Source: Meloidogyne chitwoodi
Taxonomy: Eukaryota > Nematoda > Chromadorea > Rhabditida > Meloidogynidae
Direction of reading: 5' to 3'
Assembly: GCA_015183035.1 (NCBI GenBank)
Contig: JACZZP010000004.1
Location: 1,612,001 to 1,676,000 of the forward strand
Length of the DNA: 64,000 nt
In this document: piece after piece, positions 1 through 8,149 of the stretch
Numbering within the stretch: the stretch's first letter is position 1
Layout of the letters: every line of letters starts with the position of its first letter
Position numbers and translations under genes: made by a program
The notes under the pieces: generated by a model
Seen by the model: only the letters and a program-made list of their open reading frames with translations
What the model was told of the DNA's origin: nothing
Database searches by the model: none

Positions 1-1803
1 AATGAACGAATGTCAAGCTGTTGTTGCTGTTTAGGTTGACCACAAATATCAGTTATTAGAATAATATCAAGCATTAAGACTTCATCAGTCGGATCAGACA
101 ATAAATCAAGTAAAACAGGAAAAAATCTATCCATATAACGAAACATCTTTAAAAATTAAACAAAATATTTAAAAAATATTTAAATTACATTAGTTGGGTT
201 AGTTGAGTGCAGATGCCTAATCCAATTGAGAGTTGCAACTCGAGTTTCCGTCCTCTCATGTCTCAAATGAGCAAGAAGAACTTCAACAACCGCTTCTACA
301 GGAATCTGTGAATCAGCATTTACTAAAGATGTTAACCTTTGATTTAAATCATTGGGAAGAGAAAGTGGTCTAGATACAGCGAAATCATTCGTTATATTGT
401 CAATAAGATAAGGCAAAATAGAAATAAGAAATGATGGGAGACTTGGAAGAATTTTGTCACCATAAAAAATGTTAATCTGTAAAAGTTAAAAAATATTAAA
501 CGCACAAGAAATAGAAAAAATAAAGTGAACCTGATTAAGCCATTGTATTGCAAGATCACGAATCGCTGGTACTTGAGATGTTGCTTGAATAACAAGAATA
601 TTTATTACACCTTCGATTTTAACCTTTAAAATAAACAAAATAATGAGGACAAAATATTAAAAAAACAAACATTATCACTTCTTTTCGGATCCAATTTATG
701 TTGCATTTCTGTCAAAACCGAAACAGTGATATCATGGACAGCTGGTGATGGATCCTCTAAAGCCTTGAAAATTCCGTCCAAAACCTCAGGAAAATACTCA
801 CTCACGGAAAAATCGGGAACAGTTAAAACAGAGTAAAGCTAAATAAAAAAATAGAATAAATCGTAGAAATAAGAACAAAGGAGAAGTCTAATAAGTGTCT
901 TTAATGTTTTAAGAAAATAAAAAAATACCCAAGATATAATAAATCGTTTATTTGAAGAATCAACTGAATATATTCGCTCTCTAATTACAACCATTAAATT
1001 TTGTAAGTCAAAGGATTTGTCTGAAATAACTATTTCCTATAAATAATATAATAGATGTTTTTAAATTTTTTATTAAAAACCTTCACTAGTCTGTCTAACA
1101 ATTCTGAACCATTTCGAACATTCTGATCAGGATCAGAGCTTAGATTCCAAAGTATATTGAAAAGATCATCAAATTTTATCAAAACTGACGCTCTGCAGAC
1201 TTTGACAATATTATACAAGGACTAAATAATTTAAAGATTCACAATAAAAAATAAACAGTATTTAAGAGTAAACGTTAAAAATAATTATCTAAAATTAATT
1301 TAAAAAAATAATGAGGGTAAAAATTAAAAAAAATAAACTATATTTTGAAAAATAAATTTACAAACTTCACAAGCAAAATATCTAACACGAGAATCATGGT
1401 CCAAAAAACAAGTAAAAACTGGCTCAAGCAATGTAACAGCATATACAGCGGAATTCTAAAATAACTACTATAAGTATTAATAAAATGCAAAAATTAAATT
1501 CACCTTACTCCCTAGAGCAATTGCAGTGGCTGCTAAACCAATTAATCCACCTTTTCTCACATTTCCATTAGGTGTTGTAGTTAATTGCTTAAGAACAGAA
1601 ATAACTCTTTCAATATCTGCTATGTTATTTGCTTTGATTAGTTCCTTTACTTGTCTGAAAAATTAAATTTAAGAAAAATTTAATGAAAAAATTATTTTAA
1701 ACTTTTCAATCTCTAAAGCTGCCGCTTTCCTTTTCTCGTAAAGCTTGTCAGTTAGGGTTCTCACGACAGCCTGAGTAAGTGGAGTATATTGATTTTCAGA
1801 CAT
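1..1803 (-). CDS. VAC14: VAC14 homologue, 5' part (gene runs off the left edge)
   Basis: VAC14 is the HEAT-repeat scaffold that holds PIKfyve/FAB1 and FIG4 together and controls PI(3,5)P2 on endolysosomes. Nine exons can be chained in phase on the minus strand: 1803-1703, 1654-1504, 1455-1366, 1221-1082/1081, 1036-929, 838-671, 623-531, 476-189 and 146-1. Recognisable family blocks, in order, are [20 protein letters not shown] at the start, [61 protein letters not shown] and, near the edge, [23 protein letters not shown]. These are N-terminal Vac14 HEAT repeats; the C-terminal Fig4-binding half is outside the window. I start at the ATG at 1803 because homology begins there. An in-frame ATG at 1974 would add about 57 unconserved residues encoded in a GC-rich repeat. 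The gene is divergent from the MEA1 cluster across a transposon-bearing spacer. Confidence 0.9.
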
Positions 1804-2004
1804 TTCACAAAAACTAGAAAAATTGAAAAAACATTTATTGCGCGAGATAGGAAGGGAACGGGCCCCGACTTTCGGAAGGCACCGAACCGGGATCAGGGGA
1901 ATTCCCGGTTCCGGGTCCTTATCGTTCATTCTATTTTTTATTTCCGTTTTCAGTCCGGGTTTTTTAAATTCCATTTCTAGGATTGTGTATCCAATTTATC
2001 TTAT

Positions 2005-2817
2005 GGGATCACCCCTGTAGATCGAAACCCTATAGATCGAATTACCCTATAGATCGAATTACCCTATAGATCGAATTACCCTATAGATCGAATTACCCTA
2101 TAGATCGAAACCCTTTTGATCGAATTACCCTATAGATCGAATCAAAAATATCAACACTAATTAATTTTCTCAATTAAACTATTTAAGTTTATCAATTTAT
2201 GTGATTCATAATTTAATTTTATTATCTTTTTTTTTAATTTTTTTAGATCAAGCATTACAAATAATGGCTTTATTTCTTAAATCTAAAAGAAATCAGGACA
2301 AATTTATTTATGAAGGCTTTATTTATGTTAAATGTAAAAATTGAAAGGACGGGAAACGTTATTGGCGATGCGAAAATTGGCAGTGGTAAATGCAGTGGTA
2401 CTGCTACAACAGAGGAGAACGGCGCGCAAATGAGCGTCTTTTGAATGTTCTTAGGGAGAAGGAGAAGGTAGAAATCCAATTGAGTTTTTTAAAGCCTGTT
2501 TCCATTACAATAGCTTCTAATTATTTATTTTTTTACCCATAACATTGTTTACTTTTTTCCCAAACCAGTCACTTATTTTTGTCTAGTTTACTTACCAAGT
2601 CTAGTTTGAATTCTTTTTGAGTATTTAAGTTATTTATGAATAATAAATATATGCTTTTTTGTAATTTTTATCTTTTTTAAATTTTAGTGTTGATATTTTG
2701 GATTCGATCTACAGGGTAATTCGATCAAAAGGGTTTCGATCTATAGGGTAATTCGATCTATAGGATTCGATCTATAGGGTTTCGATCAAAAGGGTTTCGA
2801 TCTATAGGGGTGGACCC
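2005..2817 (+). mobile_element. Non-autonomous inverted-repeat transposon, copy 1 (813 bp, 8-bp TSD)
   Basis: The left end reads GGGATCACCCC and the right end is its near-complement (GGGTCCACCCC on the other strand). The flanks are a perfect 8-bp duplication, TATCTTAT, at 1997-2004 and 2818-2825. Both subterminal arms are arrays of a 15/17-bp unit (GATCGAAACCCTATA / GATCGAATTACCCTATA), inverted at the right end. Inside, from about 2254 to 2478, is a broken FLYWCH-like zinc-finger exon that follows a splice-acceptor-like TTTTTTTAG. An 8-bp TSD fits hAT-type or some Mutator-like/Merlin elements; the FLYWCH remnant favours Mutator-like. The superfamily is not settled. Confidence 0.85.
2254..2478 (+). 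pseudogene. Broken FLYWCH zinc-finger exon inside transposon copy 1
   Basis: In one plus-strand frame the sequence reads ALFLKSKRNQDKF, EGFIYVK, a TGA stop, then KDGKRYWRCEN, which is the F/L/Y/W/C pattern of a FLYWCH domain. A second stop follows WQW. A neighbouring frame continues with KCSGTATT, as if a frameshift separates the first zinc-binding Cys from the next. It is therefore a dead domain. The same lesion is present in the second copy at 5755-5975, so both copies descend from an already broken master. Confidence 0.6.
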
Positions 2818-2838
2818 TATCTTATAAATAGTCTGAAT

Positions 2839-2946
2839 GGGTCCAACCCGTGTATCAACGACCCTGAGTATCAACGCTATGATTTCAGTCACTGTTGAAC
2901 TCAGGGTAATTTGATACTAAGGGTGTTGATACTCAGGGTTGATCTC
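2839..2946. mobile_element. Small MITE with the same arm architecture (108 bp)
   Basis: The ends are GGGTCCAACCC and, on the other strand, GAGATCAACCC. Subrepeats of GTATCAAC/ACCCT type are inverted between the two halves (for example CCCTGAGTATCAAC and GTTGATACTCAGGG). The layout resembles the neighbouring 813-bp element but with a different unit. Flanking octamers GTCTGAAT and ATCTAAAT match at 6 of 8 positions and may be a decayed target-site duplication. Confidence 0.55.
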
Positions 2947-3071
2947 ATCTAAATAAGGGTGATTAAAGAATTTTCATTTTTATGGAATATCACATTAATT
3001 ATTTTATTAAAAAAAATTATTTTCTGGATATTTAGTAATTTTATATAAATTTTTTATAAAAATTCGACAAA

Positions 3072-3652
3072 ATGGGGCCTCGTGACGAATCTAGATCTAA
3101 TCAGTCAAGGATACCAAGTAATTTAGACTCTTTTGAAGATGATGAGGATGGCCAGAATATTGGCCGGCGTATAGGCCTTGATGTTGAGACGCGGATGGTT
3201 GGAATCGAACGAACATCTTCAACTACTACAGGTTCATTTATTTTTGTTAAATACTATTTTTAATTAATATTATGACTCTAGATGATGATGATGAGTCCTC
3301 CAATGAAATAGATCAGAATGGCTATCAACAACTTCCTTCTTCGTCTAATGTTTATGATGGTGCAAGGTGGATTCCCCCAGCTCCTAGATTTGATTTGCCT
3401 GCAGCTCCTCAACTAGAAAATCCAAAAATTGAGCATCAACCAGTCGATATTTCGATGGATAAAGGTTTTAATTGCCGTATTTTCATATAACTCAATATTT
3501 TCATAAATTAAGAGAAAGTTGATAAAATAAAATCAATCATGTTCAAAATGAATGGATCTTTACTCGAGAATATTCCTCAACAACCTGAATGGTTAAAAAA
3601 TGTAGATGATAAACGGTTAGGAGAGGTTATTCGTGAATTGACGAAGAAATAA
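3072..3652 (+). CDS. MEA1: MEA1 (male-enhanced antigen 1) homologue
   Basis: MEA1 is a small acidic conserved protein whose molecular function is poorly understood. Three exons, 3072-3231, 3282-3464 and 3513-3652, join in phase to 160 codons plus stop, close to the length of the human protein. The N-terminal half is acidic and disordered (FEDDEDGQ, DDDDESSNE). A GYQQLP motif then matches the Y-x-P-L block of the family, and the C-terminal third (ISMDKEKVDKIKSIMFKMN, then PEWLKNVDDKRLGEVI) has the conserved helix with the W-x-x-x-DxxW/LxxVI pattern. It is the first gene of a tightly packed same-strand trio, so it may lead an operon. Homology is assigned from motif order only. Confidence 0.78.
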
Positions 3653-3972
3653 CTCACTCAGTATCTTTTAAAATAATTTCATTTTGATATTAGAGATCGA
3701 ATTATGTTTTTTATAGTAGTAAAATCTTATCTATAACACCTTTATTTTAAAAGACAAGGGAATCATCTAAAATAATTCCTCCAGAACATTTCTTTCACTT
3801 TATATGTATCATTTTATAAATCGAGTATGTTTAAAACTTTCTATTTATTATTAAATAGATACTAAATGAAATTTTATAATATAAAATTTATTTTCCATGT
3901 AATTTTTGTTCAATTACTAAATTTACCTAATCGGAACTTTTTTGATAATTTTTTTCTTTTGATTTTAGAAAA
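3653..3972 (+). other. MEA1-HYLS1 intercistronic spacer
   Basis: A 320-nt AT-rich spacer. It ends in a pyrimidine-rich TTTGATTTTAG immediately 4 nt before the HYLS1 ATG, which reads as a trans-splice acceptor. No gene was seen. Confidence 0.6.
3961..3968 (+). promoter_or_regulatory. Probable spliced-leader trans-splice acceptor of HYLS1
   Basis: GATTTTAG lies just 4 nt before the chosen ATG with no upstream exon in frame. This is the usual placement of SL acceptors of downstream operon genes in nematodes. It supports the start at 3973. Confidence 0.5.
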
Positions 3973-6538
3973 ATGAGTAGTTTTCAGACTCAAGATTTTA
4001 GCGAAGCAATTGAACTCTATGACGACGATGGATTTAGTGAAGAATTGCGTAATATTATTGGAGAGATGGGGTATGATGTTGAAGATAATGAGTTACGTGA
4101 AATTGAAAAAGGTTTTGAAAATTATTTATTGTTAAATTCCCATTTTTAGACCTTCGCCTTCTTGAAGAGAATGCAGATATTTCAGATACTCGACTGTTTT
4201 CTTGTCTTCTAGGTGGCTTTAATGGATCTGCCGATTTAGATCAAAGTTTATTACATCTTTCTTCTGTTCTTGCTTCTCCAGTTCCAAAAAAACAAAATGT
4301 TAAATTTATTAATTTTAATGAAATGAAAATTTTTTAGTCAACTGATAAACTACCTAAAGAATTTGATGAATTGTTAGATTATGGATATGAACGTTTGAAT
4401 GAGGTTTATGACGACATCAAGAAATATGAACAATTAGTATGTTTAAAAATTAAAATATTCAATAGCTTAAAAATATGTGGGGTAAAAATTAAGGTTTAAA
4501 GCTGAGAATTCACATGATTTTTATCTGATGAGTATGTCAGACTATAAAATATAACTTATTTTTTTCATTTTTAGATTGAAGAAAATGAGCGTAATGCAGG
4601 AGAATTCATAAAAAAAGGATTTGAAGAAAATAAAAATAGAGAAGATAGTATTCGAGAACGAGAAAATATCTCTTCAACACCAACAAAAGTTAAAGATCGT
4701 GAAAAGGAAAATAGACGCCCTGTAGGAAAATTAACTTATAATCTAAAAGAGGAAAATCGATTAATTAATCAATTTCTTCGAGAAAATGGTTTAAAACTAT
4801 TAAATTAAAATATATAAATTTTCTAGCTCTTCGCCCAACGAAGTGTCCAGAACCTGGCCGTTTACCTTTTAAACATGATCATCGTTTGAAATTAGAACAA
4901 TATCGTTCTGAATGGACTAAACTTCCACCACCAGGAGAGCAAAAGAGAATGGCTTTACGATGGCGAATCCGTGAGCTTATGCTTAGACGTGATATGTTAG
5001 TGGATATTTTTATTTATTTATAAAGGGAATTAATTTGCATTATTTACATGGCTGGCTCCCAATTTATTAATTTTTTTCTGAATAATTTTGTTTAATTATT
5101 TTTTGGTGGACTATGAATGCCACTCTTTTATTAATAATTTTTGAATTATTTAATATATAAAAATTTGGTACTATTAAAGACCAGCGGGCTCTTTTTGCGG
5201 ATTTTTTTTGCGGACAAGTTTTATTCACATATATATTTCTCATTATTTACAATTTGTGAAATCAAATTAAAAAAACAATCTTCTCCACCAAATTTTCGTC
5301 TCCAAATAAATTCATGCTAGAATATTTTGGGACTGGACTAAGACTGAATACTGATACAATGACTTAGTAAAAGGCTACGCCTTTTATACTATCATGTCAC
5401 CCCAACAGTTGCAAAAAACTTGTCCGCAAAAAAAATCCGCAAAAAGAGCCCGCTGGTCTTTAATAGTACCAAAAATTTATCAAACGAGACAAAAGTTTAA
5501 AAAACGGGATCACCCCTGTAGATCGAAACCCTATAGATCGAAACCCTATAGATCGACACCCTATAGATCGAATTACCCTATAGATCGAATTACCCTATAG
5601 ATCGAAACCCTTTTGATCGAATTACCCTATAGATCGAATCAAAAATATCAACACTAATTAATTTTCTCAATTAAACTATTTAAGTTTATCAATTTATGTG
5701 ATTCATAATTTAATTTTATTATCTTTTTTTTTAATTTTTTTAGATCAAGCATTACAAATAATGGCTTTATTTCTTAAATCTAAAAGAAATCAGGACAAAT
5801 TTATTTATGAAGGCTTTATTTATGTTAAATGTAAAAATTGAAAGGACGGGAAACGTTATTGGCGATGCGAAAATTGGCAGTGGTAAATGCAGTGGTACTG
5901 CTACAACAGAGGAGAACGGCGCGCAAATGAGCGTCTTTTGAATGTTCTTAGGGAGAAGGAGAAGGTAGAAATCCAATTGAGTTTTTTAAAGCCTGTTTCC
6001 ATTACAATAGCTTCTAATTATTTATTTTTTTACCCATAACATTGTTTACTTTTTTCCCAAACCAGTCACTTATTTTTGTCTAGTTTACTTACCAAGTCTA
6101 GTTTGAATTCTTTTTGAGTATTTAAGTTATTTATGAATAATAAATATATGCTTTTTTGTAATTTTTATCTTTTTTAAATTTTAGTGTTGATATTTTGGAT
6201 TCGATCTACAGGGTAATTCGATCAAAAGGGTTTCGATCTATAGGGTAATTCGATCTATAGGATTCGATCTATAGGGTTTCGATCAAAAGGGTTTCGATCT
6301 ATAGGGGTGGACCCTAAAAAACAATTTTAAGGCCTAAAATCTTTTTATAATAAATAAATTAACTCATTCATTATTAAATATGTATTCTAATTAATTTTTG
6401 ATGGGATTTCTATTAATTCCAGTAATAAATAAAATAATTTTTAGTCCTCATCTTTGTTTGGTTGAAGAGGATCAAAACAATGGTGATAGAAGAGTGAATG
6501 AGAATGCAAAAAAACTTCAGCCTGAATGGAAGCCATAA
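3973..6538 (+). CDS. HYLS1: HYLS1 homologue (centriole/cilium assembly)
   Basis: HYLS1 is a centriolar protein needed for basal bodies and cilia; in nematodes these serve sensory neurons. Six exons join in phase to 287 aa: 3973-4111, 4150-4298, 4338-4436, 4575-4788, 4827-4995 and 6445-6538. Length is like the human and worm proteins. The diagnostic HYLS-1 box lies in exon 5: YRSEWTKLPPPGEQKRMALR followed by WRIRELML, matching the family's W-x-x-x-x-x-PGE-x-x-R/K-x-x-LRW-x-x-RE-x-ML. The last exon is reached by a GTTAGT donor at 4996. The 1449-nt intron 5 is far longer than the others because two unrelated transposons (5167-5470 and 5506-6314) sit in it. Reading through the donor would end the protein seven codons later at TAA 5021, a possible short isoform. 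Confidence 0.9.
5167..5470. mobile_element. MITE with 56-bp perfect TIRs (304 bp, 8-bp TSD) in HYLS1 intron
   Basis: Terminal inverted repeats begin GGTACTATTAAAGACCAG and match perfectly over 56 bp (5167-5222 and 5415-5470). The element is flanked by a perfect 8-bp duplication AAAAATTT at 5159-5166 and 5471-5478. No coding capacity was seen. It is a different family from the 813-bp elements. Confidence 0.85.
5506..6314 (+). mobile_element. Non-autonomous inverted-repeat transposon, copy 2 (809 bp, 8-bp TSD)
   Basis: A near-identical second copy of the element at 2005-2817, in the same orientation, flanked by a perfect 8-bp duplication TAAAAAAC (5498-5505 and 6315-6322). The 4-bp length difference is explained by two left-arm subrepeat units being the 15-bp instead of the 17-bp version. 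It carries the same broken FLYWCH exon (about 5751-5975). It lies in HYLS1 intron 5, only 35 bp after another MITE. Confidence 0.88.
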
Positions 6539-6684
6539 ATTATAAAAATCTATGTACATATTGATATATACTAAAATATTTTTGTAATTGAAATAAAAAT
6601 TATTTAATTTATTTACATTTTGATTTAATCTATTCAGCCAGAAATTACTTACTATACTACGATATTTTATTTAAAAATTGTTTT

Positions 6685-6694
6685 ATAAATTCAG
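6685..6694 (+). promoter_or_regulatory. Probable trans-splice acceptor of the NOL8-like gene
   Basis: An ATAAATTCAG acceptor ends 5 nt before the ATG at 6700 and about 156 nt after the HYLS1 stop, a typical intercistronic distance in nematode operons. Confidence 0.5.
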
Positions 6695-6699
6695 AGAAA

Positions 6700-7347
6700 A
6701 TGGATAAGCGTGTAATAAAACGTAAAGCTGATGGATTGCTTGATAACTTGGAAATGATTTCTACACAATCAGGTAATGTGATAAAAGAAAAGAAAATTGA
6801 TTTGGGCGACCTATATATTATGCTTTGTATTTTTTACTTATTAAGTGTTGGGATCGAATGTTTTAAAAATGAAATTTGAGAACAAAAATTATCTAATTTT
6901 AATCTTTTAGAAAATCAAGTAAATGACGAAAAAGAAAAACCTTTCAGTTTTTTGGCAATGATAGGCCGTACAAATCATGTAAAAATTTATTTCATTTAAA
7001 TTTTCAATAAATTTAAATAGGATAATAATGATATTGGATCAGAAGTGAAAGAAGAGAATAAAAATATTTCATTATACAAAGGAAATGAATCTAAATTTTC
7101 TCCTGTCTTCTTTATTAATGAAAATAATGATTATGTTGATAATTCTATAAAATTATTTTGTAGAAAAACTTCAAAAGATGAATTATTTTCTTCTTTCAAT
7201 AAAAATAGAGGAGCTATAATTAATGTTTGTATTTAAAGTATTATTTAAAAAAATAAATTTAAGTTTTATAAACACGAAAAGAAGTCGGCTATCAGAAATC
7301 AAAAAGTGAGAAGACAAGAGGAGCAAAAAACAAATGAAAATAAATAA
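6700..7347 (+). CDS. Small protein resembling the NOL8 C-terminal domain
   Basis: NOL8 is a nucleolar protein of ribosome biogenesis. Exons 6700-6772, 6911-6978, 7021-7224 and 7264-7347 join in phase to 142 aa. The protein is basic, with FSFLAMIGR, then FSPVFFINENND, KLFCRKTSKDELFSSFNKNR and FYKHEKKSAIRNQKVRR. The order FSF / FF-x-D / LFCR / E-x-W-or-F-x-x-x-R / YK-K-x-x-A-x-R-K is that of the NOL8 C-terminal block as I remember it. The N-terminal RRM of vertebrate NOL8 is absent, so the worm protein would be a minimal version. The last acceptor (7263) is chosen because it gives the FYKHEKK match; an alternative at 7281 removes six residues. It is the third gene of the putative operon. Confidence 0.55.
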
Positions 7348-8149
7348 TATTTAGAAAAAATTTTTTAGTTTTTAATAAAAGATGATTTATATATTTTCTG
7401 ATTAAATTAAACAAAATATTTTATTGGTCAGCTATGTTCTCAAATAAATATAAATTAATTCAAAATAATTATCTTATTATATAATTGAAAATGTTTGTCC
7501 GGATGTCTGTCTTTTATAGACAAATGATTGGAGTAGCTAAAAATGGGTTTTTATAGTAGTTTTTGACGGTTGAATACGATATAAACCGCTTATTTTCTCA
7601 TCATTCTTGTGTTTGGTTGTGGCTGACGCCGTTAGGTTTTGGCTGATGTTACGCTGCGGTGTTTTTAGGTGGTAAGGGAGGTCAGGGATGGTGGGTGGGC
7701 GACCTCTTAATATTTATTTTTTATTTTTGTCTTTGTTGGCATTATTTCTTTGAGCTAAGATATTGTTATTGCAATGTCTGTGTTTTGGTTTAAAGAAATG
7801 TTTTGACCAATTATTTCTTAAGTTCGTTTGTTTATTCACGTTTTTGTTTTGTTATTTGGAAATGTTTATTAGTATGATGACTTTATTGATTAGGTTATTT
7901 TAGTTTTTTGTTATTTTTTGTAGGGAAGAAGGACGCCCGAAAGGTGACCAACTTCGCTAGTTTATTAAAAAAGAATATTTTTTTATTTTATTCTGGACAG
8001 TAAATTATAGAAGGATGAAATTTATTATTTTATAAAGGCAACAATTGTATTAAAATTATTAAAAAAAAATATTATTGTCTTACTAAAAATTTCAATAAAG
8101 CTAAAATTAAATTGTTTTATTTTAAAGGATAATAAAATAATAATAATTT
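7348..8149. other. Intergenic region with a G/T-rich strand-asymmetric island
   Basis: About 7495-7965 is strikingly unlike its surroundings: G and T dominate the plus strand, with clusters such as GGTGGTAAGGGAGGTCAGGG and GTGGGTGGGC. A CTATAAAAG box can be read on the minus strand near its left end. No open reading frame supports a gene. It may be an LTR or other transposon fragment, but no TSD or repeat partner was found in the window. Confidence 0.4.

Larger units (their letters stand above)
1804..3071. other. Divergent intergenic region between VAC14 and the MEA1 cluster
   Basis: It should hold the promoters of both flanking genes, but two inverted-repeat transposons (2005-2817 and 2839-2946) fill most of it. 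From about 1845 to 1925 there is an unusually GC-rich stretch with a small palindrome around GAACCGGGA / TCCCGGTTC. No further gene was seen. Confidence 0.6.

Noticed and set aside
1804..1974. N-terminal extension of VAC14 from ATG 1974
   Set aside because: Open in frame but encoded by the GC-rich palindromic stretch and unlike any Vac14 N-terminus; the family start aligns with the ATG at 1803.
2005..2140. Telomere-like or CRISPR-like repeat (GATCGAAACCCTATA arrays)
   Set aside because: The units are inverted at the two ends of an element with an 8-bp TSD, so they are transposon arms; they are not spacer-separated and do not match TTAGGC.
2270..2479. 69-aa minus-strand frame identical at 2270 and 5767
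   Set aside because: It is the antisense of the broken FLYWCH exon in the two transposon copies, so it is identical for that reason alone.
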